From Dyella sp. SG609 (GTDB lineage: Bacteria; Pseudomonadota; Gammaproteobacteria; Xanthomonadales; Rhodanobacteraceae), in NCBI RefSeq assembly GCF_012275375.1, contig NZ_JAAZQJ010000002.1:434001-498000 (forward strand): a DNA stretch of 64,000 nucleotides. The letters run 5' to 3'. Both the position numbers and the translations under genes were made by a program. The notes beneath the pieces were generated by a model. It ran no database searches, was not told the origin of the DNA, and worked only from the letters and a program-made list of their open reading frames with translations. Positions 27,613 to 42,709 of this stretch are shown in pieces (within the stretch, counting starts at the first letter, position 1; each line of letters starts with the position of its first letter).

Positions 27613-27770
27613 CTTCTCCCCTCCGGGGAGAAGATGCCGGCAGGCAGATGAGGGGTCGCTCTAGCGACAGTTTGTCTACGAAGTGAAGAAAAGCTCTTAG
27701 GCTTTCCCGACCTTCCGCTCACCGCTCCGCCCGGCCCCTCACCCCAGCCCTCTCCCCGGAGGGGAGAGGG
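27613..27770. repeat. Palindromic repeat B (CTCTCCCC hairpin pair), copy 1
   Basis: A MITE-like unit of about 158 bp. The left hairpin is CTTCTCCCC/GGGGAGAAG (27613-27633) and the right hairpin CCCTCTCCCC/GGGGAGAGGG (27748-27770), each with a 3-base loop. Flanking segments are also related in inverted orientation (GATGAGGGG versus CCCCTCACC). It fills the junction between convergent genes, 4 bases after the Smr stop and 2 bases before the truD stop. Related copies at 48523-48758 and 57327-57349. Confidence 0.85.
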
Positions 27771-27772
27771 GG

Positions 27773-28780
27773 TTAGGTTGTGGCGAGTTCGCGCACTACT
27801 ACGGTGGCATACGCACCGGCCGGCAAGCCGAACGTCAGTTCCAGCGCATCCTCGCCCAGCCACTGCCAGCGCAGCTGATCGGGAATGAGCCGCAGCGGGC
27901 GGCGTTCCTGGTCCATCCGCGCGGCCACCAGCCCCGCGACGAGATCCGCATTCGCCGCGGCCATCGCACTTTCCAGTTCAGCCAATTCACCGCCCGCCGG
28001 CGTCTCGCCCTGCCCCCACAGCGGCCCGGACGGATGGATGTCGCCGCGCGCCAGCCGCTCGGCCAGCACGCCGTCGAACGGCTCCGGCCCGAACCACGAA
28101 CGGCTGCCGGCCAGCGACCACAGCTCGCCGTCCAGCGGCTTATCCCAGGCATCGCGCTCCACGCGCGCGGCCAGCACTTCGTTGAACAGGTGCGAGCGCG
28201 CGGCGGACAGCAGGAACTGGCGCTTGTCGCGGTCCACCCGGCGCCCGGCGAACATCGCGCGCGCCTGCTCCACATTGCCGCCGCCGCGGCCGAAGCGCTG
28301 CTCGCCGAAATAATTCGGCACGCCGCGCGCGGCGATGCGCTCCAGCACTTCCTCCGCACGCGCGCGGTCGCCCTGCACCTGGCGCAGCACCAGCACGAAG
28401 CGGTTGCCGCGCAGCGCGCCGCGCTTGAGCTTGCGCTTGTGCCGCGCGGCCGACAGCACCTGCACGTCCGCATGCGGAAACGCCGACCAGTCCGGATCGG
28501 GCTTGCCGGCCAGCTGCACCGAGAAGGCCTGGCGCGTGACCGCGTGACGGTCCTTCAGGCCCGCATAGCCCACGGCCACCTGCGGCACGCCCGCGTAGTT
28601 CGCCAGCTCGCGCGCCACCCAGTCGGTAGTGGCGCCGCGCTTTTCCACCAGCAGCAGCGCGTGCTCGCCTTCGCCGTCGGCTTCGTAGCCGAGGATCTCC
28701 TCCACGCGGAAATCCTCGGGCGTGCTGCGCAACTGGGCGCTCAGCGGCGGGGTGCCATGGGCGTAGGGAAGATCGCTCAT
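27773..28780 (-). CDS. truD: tRNA pseudouridine(13) synthase TruD
   Basis: Makes pseudouridine 13 in tRNA-Glu. It has 335 residues with the catalytic motif GLKDRHA (Asp77), 'RSTPEDFRVEEI' near the N-terminus and 'NYFGEQRFGRGGGN' in the middle, all TruD signatures. It follows mgtE by 28 bases in the ispD-ispF-mgtE-truD series. The C-terminal stop is adjacent to repeat B. Confidence 0.95.
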   Translation of the reverse strand: MSDLPYAHGTPPLSAQLRSTPEDFRVEEILGYEADGEGEHALLLVEKRGATTDWVARELANYAGVPQVAVGYAGLKDRHAVTRQAFSVQLAGKPDPDWSAFPHADVQVLSAARHKRKLKRGALRGNRFVLVLRQVQGDRARAEEVLERIAARGVPNYFGEQRFGRGGGNVEQARAMFAGRRVDRDKRQFLLSAARSHLFNEVLAARVERDAWDKPLDGELWSLAGSRSWFGPEPFDGVLAERLARGDIHPSGPLWGQGETPAGGELAELESAMAAANADLVAGLVAARMDQERRPLRLIPDQLRWQWLGEDALELTFGLPAGAYATVVVRELATT

Positions 28781-28808
28781 CGAATGGATACCGAAAAAAG
28801 AAAACGCG

Positions 28809-30251
28809 TCAGACCAGGAACACCGTGGCCAGCCCGAGGAAAATAAAAAAGCCGCCGCTGTCGGTCATCGCCGTGATCAGCACGCTCGAACCCAGTGCCG
28901 GATCGCGCCCGCGGCGCGCCATCAGCATAGGGATGCCCACGCCGCAGAACGCCGCCAGCAGCAGGTTGAGCGTCATCGCCGCGGTCATCACCAGGCCCAG
29001 CGCCAGATGCCCGTACAGCGCCCACGCCACCAGGCCGATCACGCCGCCCCAGACCAGGCCGTTGGCCAGCGCCACGCCCATCTCCTTGCGCCATAGCCGC
29101 TTGGCGCTGGCGGGCGTGATCTGGTCCAGCGCCAGCGCGCGCACGATCATGGTGATGGTCTGGTTGCCGGAATTGCCGCCGATGCCGGCCACGATCGGCA
29201 TCAGGGTGGCCAGCGCCACCAGCTTCTGGATCGAACCTTCGAACAGGCCGATCACGCGCGAGGCGATGAATGCCGTGACCAGGTTGATCGCCAGCCAGGT
29301 CCAGCGGTTGCGCACCGATTTCCACACCGAGGCGAAGATGTCTTCTTCCTCGCGCAGGCCGCCGCGGCTCAGCGCCTCGCTCTCGCCTTCCTCGCGGATC
29401 ACGTCGACCATGGCGTCGATGGTGATGCGGCCGATCAGGTGGCTGTTGTCGTCCACCACCGGCGCGGTGACCAGGTCGTAGCGCTCGAAGGCCTGCGCGG
29501 TTTCGTAGGCGTCGTCGGCCGGGTGGAAGGTGTTGACGTCCGGCGCCATCACCTCGCTCACCATTTTTTCCGGCGAATTGACCAGCAGCCAGTGGATCGG
29601 CAGCACGCCGGTGAGCAGGTTGTCGTGGTTCACCACGAACAGCTTGTCGGTCTGCGCGGGCAGCTCGTCGAAGCGGCGCAGATAGCGCAGCACCGTTTCC
29701 AGGCTGACGTCCTCGCGGATGGTGACCATCTCGAAGTCCATCAGCGCGCCGACCTGGTCGTCGGCCCAGGACAGCGCCGACTGCAGCTGCTCGCGCTGCT
29801 GCGCGTCGAGGCTGGCCATCAGCTCGGGCAGCACTTCGGTGGGCAGGTCTTCCACCAGGTCTGCCAGCTCGTCCGCTTCCAGCGGCTCGACCGCGGCGAG
29901 GATCTCGCGCTGGTCCATGTCGGCGATCAGCGATTCGCGGACGGCGTCGGAGACTTCGAGCAGGATCTCGCCGTCGCGGTCGGCCTTCACCAGCTGCCAG
30001 ACGGCAAGGCGGTCTTCCAGCGGGAGGGCTTCGAGGACGTAGGCGATGTCGGCCGGATGCAGGACGTCGAGCTGGCGCTGCAGTTCCGACAGGTGCTGGC
30101 GGTGCAGCAGGTTGTCGACCAGCTCCTGGTGCGGACCGTGCTGCGCGTGCGCCACCTGCTCCACCAGCTTGTGCCGGCGCAGCAGTTCGTTGATGCGCTC
30201 CAGCTGCTCGTGCAGCCGGCCGGCGGAGCCGCGGGCCTCGGCCTCGCTCAC
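28809..30251 (-). CDS. mgtE: MgtE family magnesium transporter
   Basis: Mg2+-gated channel/transporter. The start is a GTG at 30251 overlapping the ispF stop (GTGA); the longer open frame upstream is the ispF antiphase and is rejected. The 480-residue protein has an N-terminal superhelical domain ([21 protein letters not shown]), tandem CBS domains ([35 protein letters not shown]), and five C-terminal TMs with the selectivity motif '[14 protein letters not shown]'. Insertion in an isoprenoid gene series is unusual but common for housekeeping operons of this group. Confidence 0.95.
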   Translation of the reverse strand: MSEAEARGSAGRLHEQLERINELLRRHKLVEQVAHAQHGPHQELVDNLLHRQHLSELQRQLDVLHPADIAYVLEALPLEDRLAVWQLVKADRDGEILLEVSDAVRESLIADMDQREILAAVEPLEADELADLVEDLPTEVLPELMASLDAQQREQLQSALSWADDQVGALMDFEMVTIREDVSLETVLRYLRRFDELPAQTDKLFVVNHDNLLTGVLPIHWLLVNSPEKMVSEVMAPDVNTFHPADDAYETAQAFERYDLVTAPVVDDNSHLIGRITIDAMVDVIREEGESEALSRGGLREEEDIFASVWKSVRNRWTWLAINLVTAFIASRVIGLFEGSIQKLVALATLMPIVAGIGGNSGNQTITMIVRALALDQITPASAKRLWRKEMGVALANGLVWGGVIGLVAWALYGHLALGLVMTAAMTLNLLLAAFCGVGIPMLMARRGRDPALGSSVLITAMTDSGGFFIFLGLATVFLV

Positions 30252-30724
30252 GCCAGCACCAGCAGCGCGCAGGCCTGCGCGGCGATGCCCTCGCCGCGGC
30301 CCGTGAAGCCGAGCTTCTCGGTGGTAGTGGCCTTGATGCTCACGCGGTCGACCTCGCAATGCAGGTCTTCGGCCAGCAGCTCGCGCATGGCCTGCGCGTG
30401 CGGGCCGACCTTGGGCGCTTCGCAGATCACCGTCACGTCGACGTTGCCGATCGCGTAGCCGCGCTCGCGCATGAGCGTGTAGGCGTGGCGCAGGAACAGC
30501 CGGCTCTCGGCGCCGCGCCAGCGCTCCTGCGAAGGCGGGAAATGCCGGCCGATATCGCCCAGCGCCAGCGCGCCGAAGATGGCGTCGCACAGCGCGTGGA
30601 TCACCACGTCGCCATCGGAATGCGCCACCACGCCGCGGCTGTGCGGCACGCGCACGCCGCCGAGCATCACATGGTCGCCGTCGCCGAAGGCGTGCACGTC
30701 GAAGCCCTGGCCGATCCGCATCAT
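30248..30724 (-). CDS. ispF: 2-C-methyl-D-erythritol 2,4-cyclodiphosphate synthase
   Basis: Fifth enzyme of the MEP isoprenoid pathway. It has 158 residues with metal ligands Asp9, His11 and His43 (numbered from the first Met) and the '[23 protein letters not shown]' signature region. Two adjacent ATGs are possible starts (30724, 30721). It lies 10 bases after ispD, forming the usual ispDF pair, and overlaps mgtE. Confidence 0.96.
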   Translation of the reverse strand: MMRIGQGFDVHAFGDGDHVMLGGVRVPHSRGVVAHSDGDVVIHALCDAIFGALALGDIGRHFPPSQERWRGAESRLFLRHAYTLMRERGYAIGNVDVTVICEAPKVGPHAQAMRELLAEDLHCEVDRVSIKATTTEKLGFTGRGEGIAAQACALLVLA

Positions 30725-30734
30725 GCGCGCGCCC

Positions 30735-31424
30735 TCACGCCGTCCTGTCCAGAAGAAACTCGGCCAGCGCGAAATCGGCGGCCGTGGTCACCTTGATATT
30801 GTCCTCGGCGCCTTCGACGAGCAACGGGGCATGGCCCGCGCGCTCCATCGCCATCGCCTCGTCGCTGGGCTTGAAGCCGCCCGCCGCCGCCGCGCGCAGG
30901 GCCACGGCCAGTTCGGCGCGGCGGAACAGCTGCGGAGTGAAGGCGCGCCAGCGTTCCTCGCGCGGCTCGGTCGCCACGCTGCGGTGCGCGGCGTCGGCAC
31001 GCTTGAGCGTGTCGCGCAGCGGCGCGCCGAGCAGGCCGCCGCCGGCCGGCACAGCCAGCTCGATCAGCCGGGCGATGTCGGCCGCGCGCACGCAGGGGCG
31101 CGCGGCGTCGTGCACCAGCACGAAATCGTCGGGTTTCACTTCGGCCGGCAAGGCATCCAGGCCGGCCAGCACCGAATCGCAGCGCTCGGCGCCGCCGAGC
31201 GTGGTCAGCACCGGCTTGCCGCCGATGCGCCCCAGGCCGGGCCAGCGGTCGTCGCCCGCGCCCAGCACCACCATCACGCCGGCAATGCGCGGATGCGTGG
31301 CCAGCCGCGCCAGCGTGTGTTCGATCAGCGGCCGGCCGGCGAGCGGCAGGTACTGCTTGGGAATGTCGCCACCGACCCGGGCGCCGCGCCCGGCGGCCGG
31401 CACCACGCACCACAGGGAAGCCAT
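30735..31424 (-). CDS. ispD: 2-C-methyl-D-erythritol 4-phosphate cytidylyltransferase
   Basis: Third enzyme of the MEP pathway, making CDP-methylerythritol. It has 229 residues; the CTP-binding loop '[20 protein letters not shown]' (7-26), '[10 protein letters not shown]' and '[19 protein letters not shown]' are typical. It begins one base after the ftsB stop, a conserved ftsB-ispD-ispF arrangement. Confidence 0.96.
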   Translation of the reverse strand: MASLWCVVPAAGRGARVGGDIPKQYLPLAGRPLIEHTLARLATHPRIAGVMVVLGAGDDRWPGLGRIGGKPVLTTLGGAERCDSVLAGLDALPAEVKPDDFVLVHDAARPCVRAADIARLIELAVPAGGGLLGAPLRDTLKRADAAHRSVATEPREERWRAFTPQLFRRAELAVALRAAAAGGFKPSDEAMAMERAGHAPLLVEGAEDNIKVTTAADFALAEFLLDRTA

Positions 31425-31425
31425 G

Positions 31426-31755
31426 TCAGTGTCCGCCGCTGCTGGCGGCGGGCGCCGGTGCCGCGCTGGCGGCGGCGCCCGGCTGCTCGACCACCTGGTA
31501 GAAGGTCTCGCCCGGCTTGATCAGGCCCAGTTCGCCGCGCGCGCGCGCCTCGACCGCCTGTTCGCCGTGCTTGAGATCGTCCACGTCCGCGCCCAGCGCC
31601 TGGTTGCGCTGGAGCAGGCGCTGGTTGTCCTCGGTCTGCTTCTTCACCGCGGCGCGCAGGGTTTCCACCTCGTGCACGCCGCCGTTGCCGGTCCACAGTT
31701 TCACCTGCAGACCGATCAGCACGAGCAGCAGGATGAGGGCGATCCAGCGCAGCAT
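31426..31755 (-). CDS. ftsB: Cell division protein FtsB
   Basis: Bitopic component of the FtsQLB divisome complex. It has 109 residues: one TM (about 3-19), then a coiled coil (VETLRAAVKKQTEDNQRLLQRN) and the conserved 'ARGELGLIKPGETFY' motif. The tail is Ala/Pro-rich. It follows eno by 19 bases, as in many gammaproteobacteria. Confidence 0.94.
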   Translation of the reverse strand: MLRWIALILLLVLIGLQVKLWTGNGGVHEVETLRAAVKKQTEDNQRLLQRNQALGADVDDLKHGEQAVEARARGELGLIKPGETFYQVVEQPGAAASAAPAPAASSGGH

Positions 31756-31774
31756 GGCCGTGGACTTCGCTCCC

Positions 31775-37615
<5,841 letters not shown>

Positions 37616-37699
37616 CGCGCAAACTGGCTTGACCTCCTTGGCCGGCCACCCCATTCTCCCGCGGCTTTCCCCGCTTAACTTCCGGCAGAACCCCCGAGC

Positions 37700-39589
37700 A
37701 TGAGCAGTCGCTACAACGCCGCCGACATTGAAGTCCTCTCCGGCCTTGACCCGGTCAAGCGCCGGCCGGGCATGTACACCGACACCAGCCGCCCGAACCA
37801 CCTGGCGCAGGAAGTCATCGACAACTCGGTGGACGAGGCCCTGGCCGGCCACGCCAGCGCGATCGAGGTGATCGTCTACACCGACGGCTCGGTGCAGGTC
37901 AGCGACGACGGCCGCGGCATGCCGGTGGACATCCATCCGGAGGAAGGCATTCCCGGCGTGGAGCTGATCCTCACGCGCCTGCATGCGGGCGGCAAGTTCT
38001 CCGGCAAGAACTACAACTTCTCCGGCGGTCTGCACGGCGTGGGCGTATCGGTGGTGAATGCGCTGTCCAGCCGGGTGGAAGTGACCATCCGCCGCGACGG
38101 CAACGAATACCGCATGGCCTTCGAGCACGGCGACCGCGCCAGTGCACTGGAAGTGATCGGCAGCGTGCCGAAGAAGAAGACCGGCACCACCGTGCACTTC
38201 TGGCCCGACCCGAAGTACTTCGATTCGCCGAAGATCCTGCTCTCCAAGCTCAAGCACCTGCTGCGTGCCAAGGCCGTGCTGTGCGCGGGCCTCAACGTCA
38301 AGCTCACCGACGAGGCCAGCGGCGAAGTGGTGTCCTGGCACTACGAGGACGGCCTGCGCGACTACCTGCGCGGCGAGCTGGAAGGCGCCGAGACGCTGCC
38401 GGCCGAGCTGTTCGTGCATCACGTGCAGCGCGACACCGAAGGCCTGGACGTGGCCCTGGCCTGGCTGCCGGAAGGCGAGCTGGTACAGGAGAGCTACGTC
38501 AACCTGATTCCCACCGCGCAGGGCGGCACCCATGTGAACGGCCTGCGCAGCGGCCTGACCAATGCGGTGCGCGAGTTCTGCGACATCCGCAACCTGCTGC
38601 CGCGCGGCGTGAAGCTGGCGCCGGAAGACGTGTGGGAACGCTTGTCCTTCGTGCTGTCTGCCAAGCTGCAGGATCCTCAGTTCGCCGGCCAGACCAAGGA
38701 GCGCCTCTCTTCGCGCAACGCCGCCGCCCTGGTGGAAGGCGTGGTGCACGACGCCTTCAGCCTGTGGCTGAACCAGAACGTGGAGCTGGGCGAGCGCATC
38801 GCGCAACTGGCGATCGAGCGCGCCAGCGCGCGCCTGAAAGCCTCCAAGCAAGTCATCCGCAAGAAGATCACGCAGGGCCCCGCCCTGCCCGGCAAGCTGG
38901 CCGACTGCAGCGCCACGGACCTGAGCCGCACGGAGCTGTTCCTGGTCGAAGGCGACTCCGCCGGCGGCAGCGCCAAGCAGGCGCGCGACAAGGATTTCCA
39001 GGCGATCCTGCCGCTGCGCGGCAAGATCCTCAACACCTGGGAAGTGGAATCCGGCTCGGTGCTGGGCTCGGAGGAAGTGCACAACCTGGCCGTGGCGATC
39101 GGCTGCGACCCGGGCAAGGACGACCTGAGCGGCCTGCGCTACGGCAAGGTGATCATCCTGGCCGACGCCGACTCCGACGGCCTGCACATCGCCACCCTGC
39201 TCAGCGCGCTGTTCCTGCGCCACTTCCCCGCCCTGGTGCGCGAGGGCCACGTGTTCGTGGCGATGCCGCCGCTGTTCCGCGTGGACGTGGGCAAGCAGGT
39301 GTTCTACTGCCTGGACGAGAACGAGAAGGCCGCGATGCTCCAGCGCATCGAGCGCGAGAAGATGAAGGGCCAGGTCAGCACCACCCGCTTCAAGGGCCTG
39401 GGCGAGATGAACCCCGGACAGTTGCGCGAGTCGACCATCCACCCGGATACGCGCCGGCTGGTGCAGCTGACCGTGGAGGATGGCGAGGGGACGGCGAAGC
39501 TGATGGATATGCTGCTGGCGAAGAAGCGGGCCAGCGATCGCAAGGCTTGGCTGGAAGAGAAAGGCGACCTCGCCACGCTTGAGGTGTAA
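37700..39589 (+). CDS. parE: DNA topoisomerase IV subunit B
   Basis: ATPase subunit of the decatenating type II topoisomerase. It has 629 residues with the GHKL ATP site ('EVIDNSVDEALAGHA', 'DDGRGMPVD', 'GLHGVGVSVVNALS'), the TOPRIM motifs 'ELFLVEGDSAGGSAKQARD' and 'ILADADSDGLHIATLL', and a C-terminal 'RFKGLGEMNPGQLRESTI'. The length and the 'DADSDGLHI' form indicate ParE rather than the longer GyrB. No parC in the window. A palindromic repeat follows. Confidence 0.94.
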   Translation: MSSRYNAADIEVLSGLDPVKRRPGMYTDTSRPNHLAQEVIDNSVDEALAGHASAIEVIVYTDGSVQVSDDGRGMPVDIHPEEGIPGVELILTRLHAGGKFSGKNYNFSGGLHGVGVSVVNALSSRVEVTIRRDGNEYRMAFEHGDRASALEVIGSVPKKKTGTTVHFWPDPKYFDSPKILLSKLKHLLRAKAVLCAGLNVKLTDEASGEVVSWHYEDGLRDYLRGELEGAETLPAELFVHHVQRDTEGLDVALAWLPEGELVQESYVNLIPTAQGGTHVNGLRSGLTNAVREFCDIRNLLPRGVKLAPEDVWERLSFVLSAKLQDPQFAGQTKERLSSRNAAALVEGVVHDAFSLWLNQNVELGERIAQLAIERASARLKASKQVIRKKITQGPALPGKLADCSATDLSRTELFLVEGDSAGGSAKQARDKDFQAILPLRGKILNTWEVESGSVLGSEEVHNLAVAIGCDPGKDDLSGLRYGKVIILADADSDGLHIATLLSALFLRHFPALVREGHVFVAMPPLFRVDVGKQVFYCLDENEKAAMLQRIEREKMKGQVSTTRFKGLGEMNPGQLRESTIHPDTRRLVQLTVEDGEGTAKLMDMLLAKKRASDRKAWLEEKGDLATLEV

Positions 39590-39617
39590 GCCTTACCCTC
39601 AACGCACTGCACTCGCG

Positions 39618-39760
39618 ACACCGTCATCCCGGCGCAGGCCGGGATCCAGTAACGTTGCCGTTTGGTTGTCGCGAGAAGCTCAAAGACCGCAGCTGGTGAT
39701 GCTCAGGCTTGCATGCAGCGCCCGGTTACTGGATCCCGGCCTGCGCCGGGATGACGGTGT
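39618..39760. repeat. MITE-like element D with 36-bp perfect terminal inverted repeats
   Basis: The terminal repeat starting ACACCGTCATCCCGGCGCAG occupies 39618-39653 and its exact reverse complement 39725-39760, around a 71-bp core without coding capacity. Each terminal repeat contains its own hairpin (ATCCCGGC/GCCGGGAT). The same hairpin sequence, with slight variants, caps the ends of the larger repeats at 48.18, 49.07 and 57.66 kb. It lies between parE and haaO. Confidence 0.9.
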
Positions 39761-39805
39761 AAGAAACGGTGCTAACTTAGCCGGACTTCATCCGAGCCTT
39801 CCACC

Positions 39806-40327
39806 ATGGCCCTGACGCCACCGCTGGACCTGCAACGCTGGATCGACGAACACCGCCACCTGCTCAAGCCGCCGGTGGGCAACAAGTGCATCGTCGACGG
39901 CGACTTCATCGTGATGATCGTCGGCGGCCCGAACGCGCGCACCGACTACCACTACGACGAAGGCCCGGAATTCTTCTACCAGCTCGAAGGCGAGATGGTG
40001 CTGAAGGTGCAGGACGACGGCGCCGCGCGCGACATCCCGATCCGCGCCGGCCAGATGTTCTACCTGCCGCCGCGCGTGCCGCATTCGCCGCAGCGCATGC
40101 CCGACTCGATCGGCCTGGTGATCGAGCGCCGCCGGCTGGCGGACGAGAAGGACGGCCTGCTGTGGTTCTGCCCGCAGTGCAACCACAAGCTGTTCGAGGA
40201 ATATTTCGCGCTGGAAAGCATCGAGCGCGATTTCCCGCCGGTGTTCGAGCGCTTCTACCGTTCGCTCGAAGCGCGCACCTGCACGCAGTGCGGCACCGTG
40301 CATCCCGCGCCGGCCCAATATGCGTAG
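39806..40327 (+). CDS. haaO: 3-hydroxyanthranilate 3,4-dioxygenase
   Basis: Opens 3-hydroxyanthranilate to the quinolinate precursor. It is a 173-residue bacterial-type cupin with iron ligands His49, Glu55 and His93 and the second rubredoxin-like metal site of two CxxC pairs (Cys122/125 and Cys159/162). It completes, with kmo at 4.3 kb, two of the steps from kynurenine to NAD. Its TAG stop is contributed by the inverted repeat that begins at 40324. It follows element D and converges on the NUDIX gene. Confidence 0.94.
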   Translation: MALTPPLDLQRWIDEHRHLLKPPVGNKCIVDGDFIVMIVGGPNARTDYHYDEGPEFFYQLEGEMVLKVQDDGAARDIPIRAGQMFYLPPRVPHSPQRMPDSIGLVIERRRLADEKDGLLWFCPQCNHKLFEEYFALESIERDFPPVFERFYRSLEARTCTQCGTVHPAPAQYA

Positions 40328-40396
40328 GTTGGGGTGACAACCCCAACACAAGGGCGCGGCCGGCGTAACGATGTTGGGGTTGTCACCCCAACCTGC
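40324..40396. repeat. Palindromic repeat C (GTAGGTTGGGG), copy 1, supplying two stop codons
   Basis: Terminal repeats of 25 bases (40324-40348 and 40372-40396, one mismatch) around a 23-base centre. The left end provides the TAG of haaO (40325-40327); the right end provides the TGA of the convergent NUDIX gene (40383-40385) and its last codons. Related elements are at 48599-48694 and 62226-62317. Confidence 0.9.
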
Positions 40397-40946
40397 CGAG
40401 CCATTTCTTAGCCATGCGCCGCAGCGATTCGTCCGCGGCAGCATCGCCCGCGATCTCCGCCACCGGCTTCCACGCCAGCGCCAGCGATTCCTCGCTCACC
40501 GCGAACGCCTCGCTGCCGCCGGCGCGCACCACGTAGCGCACGTCGTAATGCCAGTGGCCCGGCTCGCCGGCGCGCTCGGGAATCCAGTGGCAGTCCAGGT
40601 CGAACGGCAGCGGTTCCACCGCCAGCTGGGTCAGGCCGGATTCTTCCTCCGCCTCGCGCAGCGCCACGCCGGCCAGATCGGGGTCGCCGTCGGCGTGCCC
40701 GCCCAGCTGCAGCCAGCGGCCGAGCTTGCGGTGATGGGTGAGCAGTACCCGCGCGCCGTCCGCGCTGACCAGCCAGGCCGAGCCGGTGAAATGCCCCACC
40801 GCATGGGTGCGCTCGAATACCGTCGGCGCCGAGCGCAGGAATTCGCCGAAGCGGGCGGCGACTTCGCCCTCGTCCGGATGGGCCTGCGCGTAGCCGTTCA
40901 AATGCGCGGAAAAAGCCTGGCGGTGATCGTGCATGACTTGCGACAC
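40383..40946 (-). CDS. NUDIX hydrolase
   Basis: A 187-residue pyrophosphohydrolase-family protein. The Nudix box is visible as GGHADGDPDLAGVALREAEEESGL (given here as positions about 82-105), with catalytic Glu in REAEEE. The N-terminal 'HAVGHFTGSAWLV' strand and 'WLQLGGH' fit small DUF-type Nudix proteins. The substrate is unknown. The last three residues (Arg-Leu-Gly) and the stop come from repeat C. It is divergent from the first APC permease. Confidence 0.88.
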   Translation of the reverse strand: MSQVMHDHRQAFSAHLNGYAQAHPDEGEVAARFGEFLRSAPTVFERTHAVGHFTGSAWLVSADGARVLLTHHRKLGRWLQLGGHADGDPDLAGVALREAEEESGLTQLAVEPLPFDLDCHWIPERAGEPGHWHYDVRYVVRAGGSEAFAVSEESLALAWKPVAEIAGDAAADESLRRMAKKWLGRLG

Positions 40947-41143
40947 ATAGGAATAGGATGAACCTGCGATTGTAGCTGCGGCGCGACTTGTACCCCTCCC
41001 ATGGCTCGGCTAAGGTTCGGTGCTTCCGCGCCGAGCGCAACCAGCTCGTGGCGTCGAAATCCTTTGCCGGACAAGCCCGTAGGGCCAGTCATTCGGTAGT
41101 CGTCCGAAAAATTACAAGCAGCCATTCCCGGAGGGGGGAACCC

Positions 41144-42622
41144 ATGCTGAAAAACCTGTTTGCGACGACGCAGATCTCGCCTGCGTCCGCCGATCTGCCG
41201 GAGGGCGGCGCGCACGGCGAGGCCACCCTCAAGCGCGCGCTCACCGCGCGGCACCTGGTCCTGCTGGGCATCGGCGCGATCATCGGCGCGGGCATCTTCG
41301 TCATCACCGGACAGGCCGCGGCCCAGCATGCCGGCCCCGCGATCGTGCTCAGCTTCGTGTTCGCCGGCATCGCCTGCGCCCTCGCCGCGCTCTGCTACGC
41401 CGAGTTCGCGGCGATGCTGCCGGTGTCCGGCAGTGCTTACTCCTATTCCTACGCCACGCTGGGCGAATACGTCGCCTGGTTCGTCGGCTGGAGCCTGGTG
41501 CTGGAATACCTGTTCACCGTGGCCACGGTGGCGGCGGGCTGGTCGGGCTATTTCAACAAGCTGCTGGCCCTGATCAGCGGCTGGATCGGCCAGGACGTGA
41601 GCCTGCCGCAGACCCTGGCCGCGGCGCCGTTCACGGTGGTCGACGGACATATCCAGGCCACCGGCATGTTCATCAACCTGCCGGCGGTGGCGATCATCGC
41701 CGCCATCACCGGCCTGTGCTACGTGGGCATCACCCAGTCGGCCTTCGTCAACTCGATCATCGTGGCGATCAAGGTCACCGTGATCCTGCTGTTCATCGCC
41801 TTCGCCACCAAGTACATCAACCCGGACAACTGGCATCCCTTCATCCCGGCCTCCGAAGGCGCGTCCAAGTACGGCTGGGCCGGCGTGGGCCGCGCGGCCG
41901 CCATCGTGTTCTTCTCCTATATCGGCTTCGACGCGGTCTCCACCGCGGCCGGCGAGGCGAAGAACCCGCAGCGCGACATGCCGATCGGCATCATCGGCTC
42001 GCTGATCCTGTGCACCATCCTGTACATCATCGTCGCCGGCATCCTCACCGGCATCGCCGACTTCCGCCTGCTCGGCACGCCCGAGCCGGTGTCCACCGCG
42101 CTGGACAACTACCCGAGCCTGCACTGGCTGCAGATCATCGTGGTGATCGGCGCGGTCACGGGCCTGAGCTCGGTGATGCTGGTGATGCTGATGGGCCAGC
42201 CGCGCATCTTCTATTCGATGGCGCGCGACGGCCTGATCCCGGCGGTGTTCGGCCGCATCCACCAGAAGTTCCGCACGCCGCACGTCGGCACCGTGGTGGT
42301 CGGCGTGCTCGCCGCCGCGCTGGGCGGCCTGTTCAACATCGGCGTGCTGGGCGAGATGGTGGCGATGGGCACCCTGCTGGCCTTCGCCACCGTGTGCGTG
42401 GGCGTGCTGGTGCTGCGCTATACCCGCCCGGAACTGCCGCGCGCCTTCCGCGTACCGGTGCCGTGGATCGTCTGCCCGCTCGGCGCGCTGGCCTGCATGG
42501 CGCTGTTCCTGCAGTCCTTCCTGGAGCACTGGCGCTGGATGCTGGCCTGGATCGCGATCGGCCAGGCGATCTACTTCCTCTACGGCTATTCGCACAGCAA
42601 GCTGCGCAAGCCGGCCGCCTGA
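41144..42622 (+). CDS. APC family amino acid permease (paralogue 1)
   Basis: A 492-residue, about 12-TM amino acid/polyamine transporter. The TM1 motif 'GIGAIIGAGIFVITG', 'SGSAYSYSYATLGE' and 'YIGFDAVSTAAGEAKNPQRDMP' are characteristic of the cationic amino acid transporter-like (CAT/YfnA) branch of APC permeases. A strong GGAGGGGGG ribosome binding site precedes the ATG at 41144; the upstream extension of the frame is rejected. The neighbouring gene is a paralogue. The substrate is not defined. Confidence 0.9.
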   Translation: MLKNLFATTQISPASADLPEGGAHGEATLKRALTARHLVLLGIGAIIGAGIFVITGQAAAQHAGPAIVLSFVFAGIACALAALCYAEFAAMLPVSGSAYSYSYATLGEYVAWFVGWSLVLEYLFTVATVAAGWSGYFNKLLALISGWIGQDVSLPQTLAAAPFTVVDGHIQATGMFINLPAVAIIAAITGLCYVGITQSAFVNSIIVAIKVTVILLFIAFATKYINPDNWHPFIPASEGASKYGWAGVGRAAAIVFFSYIGFDAVSTAAGEAKNPQRDMPIGIIGSLILCTILYIIVAGILTGIADFRLLGTPEPVSTALDNYPSLHWLQIIVVIGAVTGLSSVMLVMLMGQPRIFYSMARDGLIPAVFGRIHQKFRTPHVGTVVVGVLAAALGGLFNIGVLGEMVAMGTLLAFATVCVGVLVLRYTRPELPRAFRVPVPWIVCPLGALACMALFLQSFLEHWRWMLAWIAIGQAIYFLYGYSHSKLRKPAA

Positions 42623-42637
42623 TCCATCCCGCCTCCG

Positions 42638-42667
42638 AGGGCCGGCTCCGCGCCGGCCTTCTCTTTT
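42638..42667 (+). terminator. Terminator between the two permease genes
   Basis: GGCCGGC/GCCGGCC with loop TCCGC (42640-42658), then TTCTCTTTT. The T tract runs directly into TATAGT (42667-42672), a plausible -10 of the second permease gene. Confidence 0.8.
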
Positions 42668-42709
42668 ATAGTCGGCCCGATCCGACACCCGCATCACCCA
42701 GGTCCACGC

